A stretch of 64,000 nucleotides of DNA, from positions 36,251,265 through 36,315,264 of the forward strand of contig NC_088303.1 of assembly GCF_032854445.1 (NCBI RefSeq). The letters are read 5' to 3'. The DNA comes from Liolophura sinensis. Taxonomy: Eukaryota; Mollusca; Polyplacophora; Chitonida; Chitonidae. Positions 1-10,760 of the stretch are shown here, piece after piece. The notes under the pieces were generated by a model that was not told where the DNA came from, searched no databases, and saw only the letters and a list, made by a program, of their open reading frames with translations. The position numbers were made by a program, and so were the translations under genes. Within the stretch, counting starts at the first letter, position 1; each line of letters starts with the position of its first letter.

Positions 1-117
1 ACTGAACTGCGTCAAAGAAAGCAGCACTCCAGAAGCGTATGGACTGCCAGATGGGCTGATCTTTGAGGTAGCTGTACAGGAAAAACTTCATCTTTTTACC
101 ATTAGGCAGGGTACCAC
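1..117 (-). CDS. KIAA0513: KIAA0513 homologue, coding exon 5 (partial, cut by window edge)
   Basis: The reverse strand from 117 down reads [12 protein letters not shown], then [17 protein letters not shown] and SAAFFDAVQ. This matches the conserved segment of KIAA0513 proteins around the PIW...RFWNAAFFDAV motif. The acceptor AG lies at 118-119 after a pyrimidine-rich TTGTTGT stretch. The exon supplies the last two bases of a glycine codon whose first base is the end of the exon at 1359-1503, so the frame is continuous. The reading frame stays open to base 1, and the C-terminus of the protein lies outside the window. Identity is strong. The acceptor choice is inferred from phase and homology. 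Confidence 0.88.
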
Positions 118-1358
118 CTACAACAACAGCAATGGACACAGCACACATAAATAATTGTTACCTTAAGCTTGCTTGGTAATCAACATTGATTTTAACATTT
201 TGTTGGGTCATATTATTATGGTGAAATTTCCATAGAAATTGTCAAGATTGTCTTAAAGCCAGCATATTTACTTGTATTTAAATATTTTAATGAATGACTG
301 TTTAATGCAAATAATAAATCATTTTTCATCTGTATGTTAGGGGTCAGTTTCAAGGGTGTAGGATTAACTGCAGTGCTTGGGGTAAAGCACTGACAAGCAA
401 GTGATCTTCAACGAATGTTTGATAGTGAGCATTGTTGATCGTTTACAAAATCTGGTTAAAGTCCTGGCCTCGTATGGCCTTGTGTGGCACATCTAACCAA
501 AGCTCCACCAAAAGCTGGACTGGGATCTCACTGATCAAACTTGTGTGCTCTGGGGCAAAAGTGGAACATTTAATAGACAACTGAGACAGTGAGAGACAGA
601 GTTAAAATATCAGCAGCTTGACTGGCACCCATGATAGGAAGAAGCATGCAGAACTAGGCAGCAGCATGCAGGACTAGGCAACACCATACAGGACTAGGCA
701 ACAGTATGTAGGAGTAGGCAACAGTATGAAGGACTAGGCAACAGTATGTAGGAGTAGGCAACAGTATGAAAGACTAGGCAACAGTATGTAGGAGTAGGCA
801 ACAGTATGAAGGACTAGGCAACAGTATGTAGGAGTAGGCAACAATATGAAGGACTATGCAGCAGTATGTAGGAGTAGGCAACAGTATATAGGAGTAGGTA
901 GCAGCATGCACAAGTAGGCAGTAGCATGCAGGACTAGGTAGCAGCATGCAGGAGTAGGCAGTAGGATGCAGGACTAGGAAACAGTATGTAGGAGTAGGCA
1001 ACAATATGTAGGACTAGGTAGTAGCATGCAGGACTAGGAAGTAGCATGCTGGACTAGGCAGCAGCATGCAGGAGTAGGCAGTACCATGCAAGAGTAGGCA
1101 GCAGCATGCAGGAGTAGGCAGTAGCATGCAGGACTAAGCAGCACCATGCACGACTATTACACTATTGGCAAATAAAATGGCAAAACTCCCATAACTACTG
1201 AAATGAAATTTTTGTCCTAGCAGTCCAGCATCTTTGATATTCTACTTAAGAAATTTAAAATGAAATGCAATTTTTCATGCACAACTAAAATTCTGTGATA
1301 ATTTGCATGACACTGCCTGAGAAACAGTAAAAATGTGGAGATGCAGACAATGACTTAC
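118..1358 (-). other. Intron 4 of the KIAA0513 homologue
   Basis: This intron has a GTAAGT donor (complement of 1353-1358) and an AG acceptor (118-119). Its centre is filled by a 20-bp tandem array. In vertebrate KIAA0513 an extra stretch of roughly 90 to 100 residues lies between the two flanking conserved blocks. I found no convincing exon for it here on the reverse strand. The rest (about 120-630 and 1160-1350) is AT-rich with nothing recognisable. Confidence 0.7.
637..1155. repeat. Tandem array, 20-bp unit
   Basis: About 26 diverged copies of a 20-bp unit resembling GCAGCATGCAGGACTAGGCA, alternating with an ACAGTATGTAGGAGTAGG variant. It lies inside intron 4 of the minus-strand gene. The 76-residue open frame seen antisense to it is a by-product of the repeat (three units make 60 bp). 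Confidence 0.95.
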
Positions 1359-1503
1359 CCTCATGATAAAATGTGAAACACATGTTCATTAGAGATTTGG
1401 CTGGGGAGAAATCTTCAGCTTCGTTACACTCAAACAAAACGAGAGCAAAATACTGGACCAGACGGAAAAATATCCTCTCATCAACGTTCTTACTGTTGAC
1501 TCT
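1359..1503 (-). CDS. KIAA0513: KIAA0513 homologue, coding exon 4
   Basis: The reverse strand reads [19 protein letters not shown], then [19 protein letters not shown] and [11 protein letters not shown]. It closely follows the KIAA0513 segment FYRLVQ...VLFEC...FGPAKNLMTMCFTYYH, part of the SBF1/SBF2-type domain. The acceptor is TTTTGCAG (AG complement at 1504-1505). The donor is G|GTAAGT with the intron beginning at 1358. Length is 145 nt, entering in phase 0 and leaving one base over. That base pairs in phase with the exon ending at 117. Confidence 0.93.
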
Positions 1504-1860
1504 CTGCAAAACAAAAGCAATGAGAGTTGTTGATAAAAATGTTGGGCGTATCAACAACTGATGTGCATACATACATATATATATATCACAGAAAACCTGT
1601 ATTTATTTGCTGACATGATTGTTGTTTATTGCCTACTGCACAAACTGAAACTTTTCATACATCAAATAATCAAACAATCAGGAAAAAGAGTGAACAGTAA
1701 AGATGACAATGGCATCAATAAAATTCTGCTTGAATCTTCTTGTATTTTGTTTTGCTGCAATAATGCCTCTTGTCTGTTGCAGAGGCAAGTAATTCAATCA
1801 GGTGGAGATGCAACAAAAAAAAAAAGAGACAGAAATGGCGGGAATGAACCCCTAAACAAA

Positions 1861-2247
1861 TTTCTGGCAAAAGGGTTAATAATTTTTTCAAAAGGCCAGT
1901 GTTAACCTGCTTCTGCATCATTGTTTTTAAGGAACTGCTTGTAATTCTTTATGCTGTACGTGTACTTAGCGACAATGAAAGATAGAAAGCTGCATATACA
2001 AGGTCTCTATATGCAGGAATCTATAGCATATATTTTTAATGATCTACTGGAATGGAATTTCTGGCAAAAGGGTATATAATTTTTTCAAAGGGCCAGTGTT
2101 AACCTGCTTATGCATCATTGTTTTTAAGGAACTGCTTGCAATTCTTTATGCTGTATGTGTACTTAGCGACAACAAAAGATAGAAAGCTGCATATAGAAGG
2201 TCTCTGTAAACATGAATCTATAGAATAAATTTTTGATGATCTACTGC
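1861..2247. repeat. Tandem duplication, about 197-bp unit (two copies)
   Basis: Bases 1861-2057 and 2058-2247 are near-identical. Both begin TTTCTGGCAAAAGGGT, share the AGTGTTAACCTGCTT block and the TACTTAGCGACAA block, and end at ATGATCTACTG. Divergence is modest (point changes such as TTCTGC to TATGC), so the event is old enough to have accumulated substitutions. Confidence 0.93.
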
Positions 2248-4012
2248 TTGCCAGGAACTGGTCAAACGACATCTAAATTACCCCCCCCCCCCCACCCAGA
2301 CCCACAAGCTTTTGTGGCTGAATCAGTCTGTGGAAGAGGCAGTGTCTGGGGCCAGCTCCTCCCAGGCTTGGAAATTGTCTACTTTTATTTGCGATGCACA
2401 AGAATCAACTCGTACAATATTCCCTGGACATAAGCCTCGTATTCCTAGACAGCACATTTTATGCCTTTACTCTTGTAAAAAACAATGGAATTCAATTAAG
2501 GGTTAGCACACTCTGTCTCCTAAAACATGTATATACATGGATGTGGTTACTGAACTCCTGTTCTCATTAACCACTTTAACAAAGTCAAGGCTAGAGTGGC
2601 AAATGTAGAGAAGCCCAACATGGTCATCCACACAGACAACAGGATGTGTCAGTTTGGATCAAAGGCTGTCAGGGAGATGAAAGTTTCAGCTTCACAGAAT
2701 TTTGCTGATGGCTTCTCTTGAGGATTTGTGGGTTATAAAGAGCGTTTGCAATGGCTGAGTGATGCGTTTATACCAAGGGGGAAGTAATCGGATTATGAGC
2801 CGACGCCCCCGCTCTCATGAAACTATGGCTTAGCGATAGGAAGTCAAGCTGAACTTACACATGATTAGAGATAAACCAAAGTCTATGTGGATCTTACTGA
2901 TGATGGGAGAGATACCAAGATCAATACTGGATGACTTCAAGGGTTCCTACTTCCATCAATGTATATATAGTAGATATAACTTCCAAAACATTTAACGGAA
3001 GGCAAAATGCTGTTCAGCGTAAATCCGATTGAATTTTTGCTATTATTTTAAAATAGCCAAAATACATGTAATAACCTTTGACACAATATCTGCCTCGCCT
3101 GCGCATATATTATCATTCCAAATTGGCAATGAAGCTTGTAAACTTTATAATATGGGTCGCTTTATAACTATTTAAAAATTTTGAACCCTTTTAACAATGA
3201 TGATGCTTAACCAGCTATTAATGGATATCTATCTGACTGTTGTTTCTGATGCTATATATATATTTATATATGCTGTGATCAGGTTTATGGCCGGGTTGAT
3301 GAAGCATTAGTGTCCAGACAAAATTCTCAACCTCCCTCCATTGATATCTAACACAGCCCAAAGTTTAAGCAAAACTGTCTTTGAGCTTGCCACTCACTGA
3401 ACAGGGGAACCACTGGCACTGAAACCAAAAAGATTCATGAAGTCACGTTTTTTTATTATGTGTAATATGTAGTGTTTAGTACAACGCCTTCACAATCATG
3501 ACAACGGCGTCAAGACGACAACAACAAAATGCCAGGCTACAAATTGCAACATAATGCAAAATAAAACCTGCCATTACAAAATAATAAATTCCGACAATAA
3601 AACTTAATGCAACAACAGTTATGGATGTTTCCTAATTAACTGTCATCTTGCCTAACCTCTTGGAAAATCCAAGGACTGATGTATAGCATCACTAAGTACA
3701 TTATCACTGCATGTTAATGTGACGACCAGCTTTCACCAGGGTGCAGGCTAATATAACAGGTAGCGCATGGTGTTATGTACACTCCTGCAAAAAGTGTTTA
3801 CAATGTCACTGATAGACGGCAAAAACTTCACTGTATACTCTCGCCCCCTGAACTGATATTGCCGCTTACATTTATGTGTCTGTTGGGAATCAAAATATTC
3901 CATATCAGAGTGTGATGTTTACAAAGTGATCATTATTTTGTTAGAAATACATGCAAAGTGTAAAGATCGTGATTAATTTGCATGCGTAGGCAGCATATCA
4001 GTTTAATGACTT

Positions 4013-4129
4013 CTGTCTCGGTTCCCCCAAGCTCTGCTCGGTTTCCACCCACCATAATTCTGGCAGCTGTCGTATAAGTGAAATATTCTTGAGTACGACG
4101 TAAAATACCAATCAAATAAATAAATAAAT
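4013..4129 (+). mobile_element. SINE family A, 3' fragment
   Basis: Carries the family A body from the CTGCTCGGTTTCCACC block through GTATAAGTGAAATATTC and TTGAGTACGACGTAAAA to the (AAAT)n tail. The tRNA-like head is missing, as expected of a 5'-truncated copy. Confidence 0.9.
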
Positions 4130-4722
4130 CTCTCTCGGGGTGAACACATTAACTACTGCTGACGTCGCTATAGGTGGACATGCCCTGCAGCCGGGGGTGG
4201 GGGGTGTTACCACTGTAAAGCGGAACAATGAAATCTATCTATTCTATACGAGATAATGTGATAACACTGGACAGGGCACAATAAACAGTTATAACCACAG
4301 CTATGCCTGCAGAGACATTCCATCTTCCAAACACCAGGGTGTAAGATGGTTTACTACCCTCCCTAAGGGGCTGTCAGTCTCAATCTATAAACCATTCTCT
4401 CCCATACCTGATGACTGCGAAATAGAACAAATAGCTGCCGTTGTATGCACAGCCTTATCGAGGTAATTTAATACAGGGTGAAGAGACTGATTGAAAGCAC
4501 AATGATAGAAATGTATGGTTATATGGATAATGATATTGACTCCATACTGCAATATATGCATGCACATCTACATGAGACCTTGGCACTTTGCCACCATCAT
4601 CATCCAACAGAACCAACCCTGGTCTGTGTAGCTACTCCTGCCATCTTAACAGTTTACATGGTCATCTTAATCATTCTTTATGTAAGTTTCTTTTCAAATA
4701 TCTGAAATTGATTTGTTTAACA

Positions 4723-4818
4723 TTTTTAAATAATTAATTTATTATTAATAATAATAATTAATTAATTAATTAATTAATTAATTATTATTAATAATAATAA
4801 CAATAATAATAATAATAA
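4723..4818. repeat. AT microsatellite block (TTAA/TAA)
   Basis: Runs of TTATTAATAATAAT and TTAATTAATTAATTAA, followed by AATAATAATAA. Simple low-complexity sequence in intron 3. Confidence 0.95.
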
Positions 4819-7048
4819 CTTTCAAAGGCTTGTCTTGCATTCATTCAAACTATGTATGTACATGTATCAGTTGGATCCTCTCAATCTACTAGGATTAGTT
4901 CCAATTAAGAACTTAAGATATGCTTTTTTCTGGTTCAAACCTTAGGTCTATTTTCCTACAGTTGTAATTGTACTTAAAATTTTAAAGACATTCTTATGCA
5001 CCACCGTATTACTTCCTATCACCTGGATTCCTAAGAATTAGGTCCCAAAGAAAAGTCAAATCTTAATTAAACAGGTAAACCATGGCAGCAAATAACCACC
5101 TGTAAAACTTTACTTATCTTGAAACATGATGGGTTTCGCTCCTACTTACATCAAAAGAGAAAGATCAAGCCAAATATGTAGATCATGAAATCGGAATGTG
5201 GCACACGTATTTGCGACTTCTAACAGCGCTTGAAATTCGTCTCCATAAGGTCATGTTACCTAGCAGCTAAAGAAGTATCAGAGCATTCAAACGACCAGTT
5301 AACTACTAGCTCTGAATTCATATTCTCTGAAAGTATTTACGACTGTATCCCGTTTCCCGAACACGTGTTTGCGATTTCCAACAACCCTTGAAACCGGTCC
5401 ATTAAGCCGAATTAAGCAATATGCATGAGAGCATTCAGCTAGCTAGTTAAACGGCCATCCTATGTCTTAACTCATATTCTCAGAAACTACAGTTGATGGT
5501 ACTCTATTTTTGTTGTATCTGTGTGGAACAGCTCACATAACTGCAGAGCAAAAGGACAACAGCGCCTTGCTTTGCATTTGCCTATAAAGAATTTGAACAT
5601 TCTTCCATGGATCAGATCAACCTACAGGCATCAATTCGTTAGATGTGAATAATTTATTTTGAACAGAGAAAGAGAAGGTTTTTAAACCCTTGAACGCAAC
5701 AGCAGAGCTGTCAAGAGAGCTTTAGGGAATCAATTCTGTGTCAAGATATCTGATCAATCTATTTTGAGTGTTTTTTTCATCTACCACTGACAGATTTTTA
5801 AGGTTCAACAATTATATCTGTCAATTTCCATGTTCCCTTCTATTCTGACTGCCACTGAACATTGTGACATATTGCAGCTCTTCTTACCTCTAAGCAAAAA
5901 TTCTTAATTTTGAGTGCAGAGCACTAAGTCAAATTTTGAGGCCCGTCCTTAAAGCCATCTAAAGCCAAAAAATTCCTGAGGGTTGCTGATTCTACAATCT
6001 GTTGCCATATGAAGCACTTGAAGCTGTAAGTGCACTGACCATGCTGTTTGTGATTTATACGAAGGTTTCAAGCAAAACTGCCCAGTAAATTGCCACAAGA
6101 CTGAAAAAAATCTTTCACAATCTGCTTGAATGGCACATACCTCTAAGGAGAGGAGCGAAGGAAATGTGGGTCTAGTTGGCATTTCACCAATTTCCTTCCC
6201 ATGATCAATGGTGCTCAGCTTAACGTGGCCGTAAACGCGAGAAAAAAGGAAGGTGTAGGGAGTCAATTGCTAGACATGTGGAAAGAACAGCAAACAGCAG
6301 CCTAAGTAAACACAGCCAACGGAATTGGCAATTTTGCATCTGAGCAGTGCTATCCATTATCGTCTCGTGAAGCCAAATTTGGTTTCCTCGTTTCGTTAGC
6401 ACGGCGATCCCGCATTAAGCATACCATGTACATGTCGTTCCGGCAGTAATGGAAGACTCTTTTGGCAGCTGAGAATTTATGAACAGCTGGATGAATTTGG
6501 CAAGGAAACAAACTGATCCATTCTTATGCACTGGTGATTTTAATGATTTTGAGTAAAACAAGGACTACGAATGATGTCAATCACTTAGCACTGATTTTAA
6601 GGATTCTAATATTTGCAGAGGATTGTCGCAGGACCATAATTACTCTTTGCATTCTTTTGGTTTAACGTATTTGTGCGTTTTGTCATTAGCTGTAATCTTG
6701 ATTTGATTTCTTTTTTTTTTTTTTTGCATGAAATGCTGCTTGTGTATAATGGTGTGTTTTATTATTGCTTTGCATGATGAGAATTTCACTCCGCATATTT
6801 CTGGTTTAGTCCATTTGCGTCTGTGTGCTGTTGTTATAAACTATTTTTTCTGTGCCTACTTTTAGTGTGTTTTTGCCATGATCTGTAATTGATGCTGTTG
6901 TACTACTTTGGCGCGAATCATTCTAATGAATGGAACACCAATAATATTATTTCTGTCCGTCTGTCGATTGTCTGCAATAAACACGCTGTTCAGAAATTTG
7001 CACCAGCTTGCAACAACAAAAAGTTAAATTTACTGAATACGTCAACTG

Positions 7049-7205
7049 ATTTATTTATTTATTTGATTTGTGTTTTAAGCTGTACGCAAGAGTAATTCAC
7101 TTATACGATGTCGGGCAGATATATGGTGGGAAGAAATGGGGCTAAACTCTGGGGAAACTGCCAAACATGCTCAAGTTGCCAGAAGGCCTTCCCACCTATG
7201 ACGAA
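7049..7205 (-). mobile_element. SINE family A, diverged copy
   Basis: Reverse-oriented copy starting with the complement of the tail (TTTATTTATTTATTTGATT) and the GTGTTTTAAGCTGTACGCAAG block. It is diverged and lacks the tRNA-like head beyond about 7205. Confidence 0.8.
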
Positions 7206-7878
7206 ATACACCGAGTAAATTCATATTATATTATGTAATATAATATATATAGTATGTAATTATATAGTATATAAAATGTTACAATTACACGTTTATGTGG
7301 ACAAAATGTCAATAAATATAAAACAGTCAATAAATACGGTAATAATATAAAACACAATAAAATGGAAGGAAAAATTTGTTCATGTGAAATATTATAGATA
7401 ATTTTCACAAAAAAATATACAGAAGAATATGGAGGATTTTCTAGGATGTTCCTGCTGAATTCCACTGTTAACACATGATACCAGCGCATTAAATAAACAA
7501 CTTTTCAATTTAACGAAATGTTTGTGAAAAACTCTCCTTGAGCTGTAATGCAATATGTGTAAGCTGGATGTCCATTAACCGTAAAAGCCTTGTAATTTGA
7601 TCCACTTACAGTGGAAAAACAATTATTGACAAATACATTGCACATCTGATCCAAACAAATTAATATAAATTTACCAATACTGTACTGTATCGGTTAATGA
7701 CACACTAAATAAGGTTATACATGTATCTCAAACTTAATAGCAAATGTCGTTTTGTATCAATTAACCATTATCAAATTAATTTCAACATACACAAGTACAA
7801 AATTTTCAAAAGAAAAGTAATTTATGTCCATTTACCTACTATCTCTTAAGCACTGTTAAAACATTGAATTTTATACGG

Positions 7879-8032
7879 TTGCTGTGAGTTCAAGTCCAGC
7901 TCATGCTGACTTCCTCTCCGGCCGTATGTAGGGAATGTTTCCTCCCACCATAATGCTGGCCGCTCTCATATAAGTGAAATATTCTTGAGTACGGCGTAAA
8001 ACACCAATCAAATAAATAAATCAAATAAATTT
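7879..8032 (+). mobile_element. SINE family A with internal deletion
   Basis: Contains the B-box region GTGAGTTCAAGTCCAGCTC, then jumps from the CGGCCGTATGTAGGGAA block directly to TTTCCTCCCACCATAATG. It therefore lacks the central block with CAACCTGCGG, and ends with the AATCAAATAAATAAAT tail. The A-box part of the head is absent. Confidence 0.9.
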
Positions 8033-8636
8033 TATATTTTAAAATCTTGAAAACAAAATTATGCCAAATTTCCACATTTTACCAAAATTTTATGAACTGC
8101 CTTAAGTAGGTTGAATGAAGTTATAATCTTGACAGGTAGATTTTCTTCAATGAAATAATTACAAACGCTGACACAAGAATTGGACGTAGTTCAAAAGAGA
8201 CTTAATTACTTCAGACTTGCATGTTGATGGTGCGGTATTTAATTCAGTGGTCTAAAAAAATAATACAATAGGTCAAAACATGTAACAAAGAACACCCCAG
8301 ATCACCGTGGTCCATTAAACACACACATGCTCGGTAAAATTTGGATCAGTATGTATTAAATATGTACCTTCAGAGATAAAATTCAACGAGGAACTAACAT
8401 TGGGATGATGGATGAACACCGCAGTGTGTTTGATTTAATATACAAAAATTAGTCCATTCTTTATACTGTCCATGTACACCAATGTCTTGAAATCTGTCCC
8501 GAAATAGTCCTCAAAGACCAATGAAAACTTTATATAACAAAACACTAGGTCTTCATGGTCAACCTGATATATACTAAATACTTTCTGATGTTGCAACACT
8601 CACCAAATTGCCCGGAACACAGAATACGATGAAAAT

Positions 8637-8725
8637 TTATATATACATATACAGGTGTATGCATACTTATATATATATATATATATATATACATATACAT
8701 GTGTATGCATATTTATATATATATA

Positions 8726-8819
<94 letters not shown>

Positions 8820-8897
8820 CATGTGTATGCATACTTATATATATATATATATATATATAGATATACAGGTGTATGCATACTTATATATGTATATATC
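8637..8897. repeat. (TA)n microsatellite with embedded TGTATGCATA motif
   Basis: A long TATATA tract interrupted by repeated islands such as GGTGTATGCATACTTATATA at about 8655, 8700, 8822 and 8870. The islands recur at both ends, so the array looks like a minisatellite in which pure TA has expanded. Deduced open frames of repeated Tyr-Ile are artefacts. Confidence 0.96.
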
Positions 8898-9130
8898 CAA
8901 CCAAGTTAAATCTGCATATTAACAACCAGGGAGGAAAACTTCTCACAAAAGTTGTACCCTGCTAAATGTGGATTACTGTAGATGTCTGGCCAATACCACT
9001 TTAACATTTTCTGACTATTTTTTGCATATAGTTTGATCTTTAATGTTTTTCTTCCAGTCTATAAAGATCAGATTTAGTGTTTTGTTTAATCTGCTCTACC
9101 AGGTGGCTCAAAGAATTCAGACTTTCATGA

Positions 9131-9353
9131 ACAATTATTTATTTTATTTATTTGATTAGTGTTTTACGCCGTAGTCAAGAATATTTCACTCATACGACAC
9201 AACCATCTGCAGGTTGCTGGCAGACCTTCCCACTTACGGCCGGTGAGGAAGACAACAAGAGCTGGACTTGAACTCACAGCGACCGCATTGGTGAGAGACT
9301 CCTGGGTCGTTATGCTGTGCTAGCGCGCTAACCAACTGAGCCACGAAAGCCCC
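9131..9353 (-). mobile_element. SINE family A with internal deletion
   Basis: Reverse copy with tail complement, GTGTTTTACGCCGTAGTCAA, a deletion of the GGTGGGAGGAAACC block, then the B-box complement GGACTTGAACTCACAGCGAC and the A-box complement ending AACTGAGCCACGAAAGCCCC. Confidence 0.92.
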
Positions 9354-10529
9354 TCATGAACCATTAATTAACTATCAAACTATATTTTCCCAACAACACT
9401 AGCGATATAACGTGGACGAGATTAGCCCTGAAGCAGAACATGAATAGCCGATAGTGCAAACACACAATGTCATGCCAACAAATTTGTAGGACAGAAGGAT
9501 ACTGAAGGACATCTTTGAAAAAGGAAAAAAAGAAAACAGTTATATTCTGATTGTTCGTGACAATTGAATAAATGAGTATTCAGATCTAAAACACTATGTC
9601 TCTCCATCGACAATGAAGGACATTTGACAAAGAAAAAAAGAACAGTTAAATTCGGACTGTTCATGATAAACCTATAAATCAGTATGCGCAGAAAATCAAC
9701 AGTATTTGAACAGATCTGAAACACTGTGTCTCTCCATCAACAAAAACATTGTGTTAATTTTAGTATGACCTGGATTCTGGGCCAATCTAAAGGAAGACTT
9801 AACAATCACTTATCTATGACATATAAAGTTGAGACAAGGATGGGTGCCAAATATCAGAGCCTAGAGCTTAGTTCAATTGTAATGTATCCTTAACTAGTGA
9901 AGGTCACCTATTATTCAAATATCTGATTTTCACGGGCGCCTTTTTGTTTTTGTTATCGCACCAATGCTTTTATTTCAGTTCCTCACTGGTTGGGTTTTTA
10001 TTACAAAAACACGCTCAAGTTCATAAATAGAAGTGCAGATTAATGAAGGGAACAGTGGTCTGGAAGATTACCTGGCTACATGTATTTTGGGAGCAGAATG
10101 GTTAATACAAGATAGACAGGCATGCAGGCCACAGAAAACATCCCTGTTTCTAAGGAGGCCTGATCTTAGATACCACTCACACATTGTCAGAGATGTCACG
10201 ACGCAAAAACCGCTTGAGGGGCAGGTGACTAGGTGATCATGAAAGGATTTCTCATGCTTCGGAAATTTCTGGAAGATCTTAATTTAGACAAAAAATATCT
10301 GAGACCTATCTCTTTGACGTCAAACTGAAAGGTTTGGATGCTTAAAATAATGTTAAATTACACAAACATAAAAATTAACACCAGGGAAAGTGGAGCTACA
10401 TGTCAATCCCTCTTCCACTGCTTCCTTGTCACAAATGATGAGCCTATCATTGCTTATTGCTTAATTTTGTTAAAAATGTTCTTATCGTTAGTGTCATATC
10501 CAGATACAAGGCGAATGGATTGATTGATA

Positions 10530-10760
10530 GATGCATTCATTTATTCCTTTTAGATGCATTCATTTATTCCTTTTAGATGCATTCATTTATTTCTTTTTGC
10601 TTAACACCATACTCAAGAATTTTCACTTGTGTGACTGTGTAAGTTTTGTAGGTAGACAAAACCTGAATGTCTGGGAAAAACCATCGGCCTTTGGCAAATT
10701 ATTGAAAAGCTTTCCAACATGTAATATACAGACTTGCATGTCATACTGGCACTGACTGGT
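10530..10760 (-). repeat. Three 23-bp units at the tail of a decayed SINE-like copy
   Basis: GATGCATTCATTTATTCC plus TTTTA is repeated three times at 10530-10597. It runs into a degraded reverse family A tail (TTAACACCATACTCAAGAAT) whose body fades by about 10760. It looks like a tail region that expanded in tandem. The tandem units are clear; the SINE assignment is weaker. Confidence 0.65.

Noticed and set aside
5949-6402. Two reverse open frames (60-105 residues)
   Set aside because: No recognisable family, no splice-site context, and their lengths are within chance expectation.
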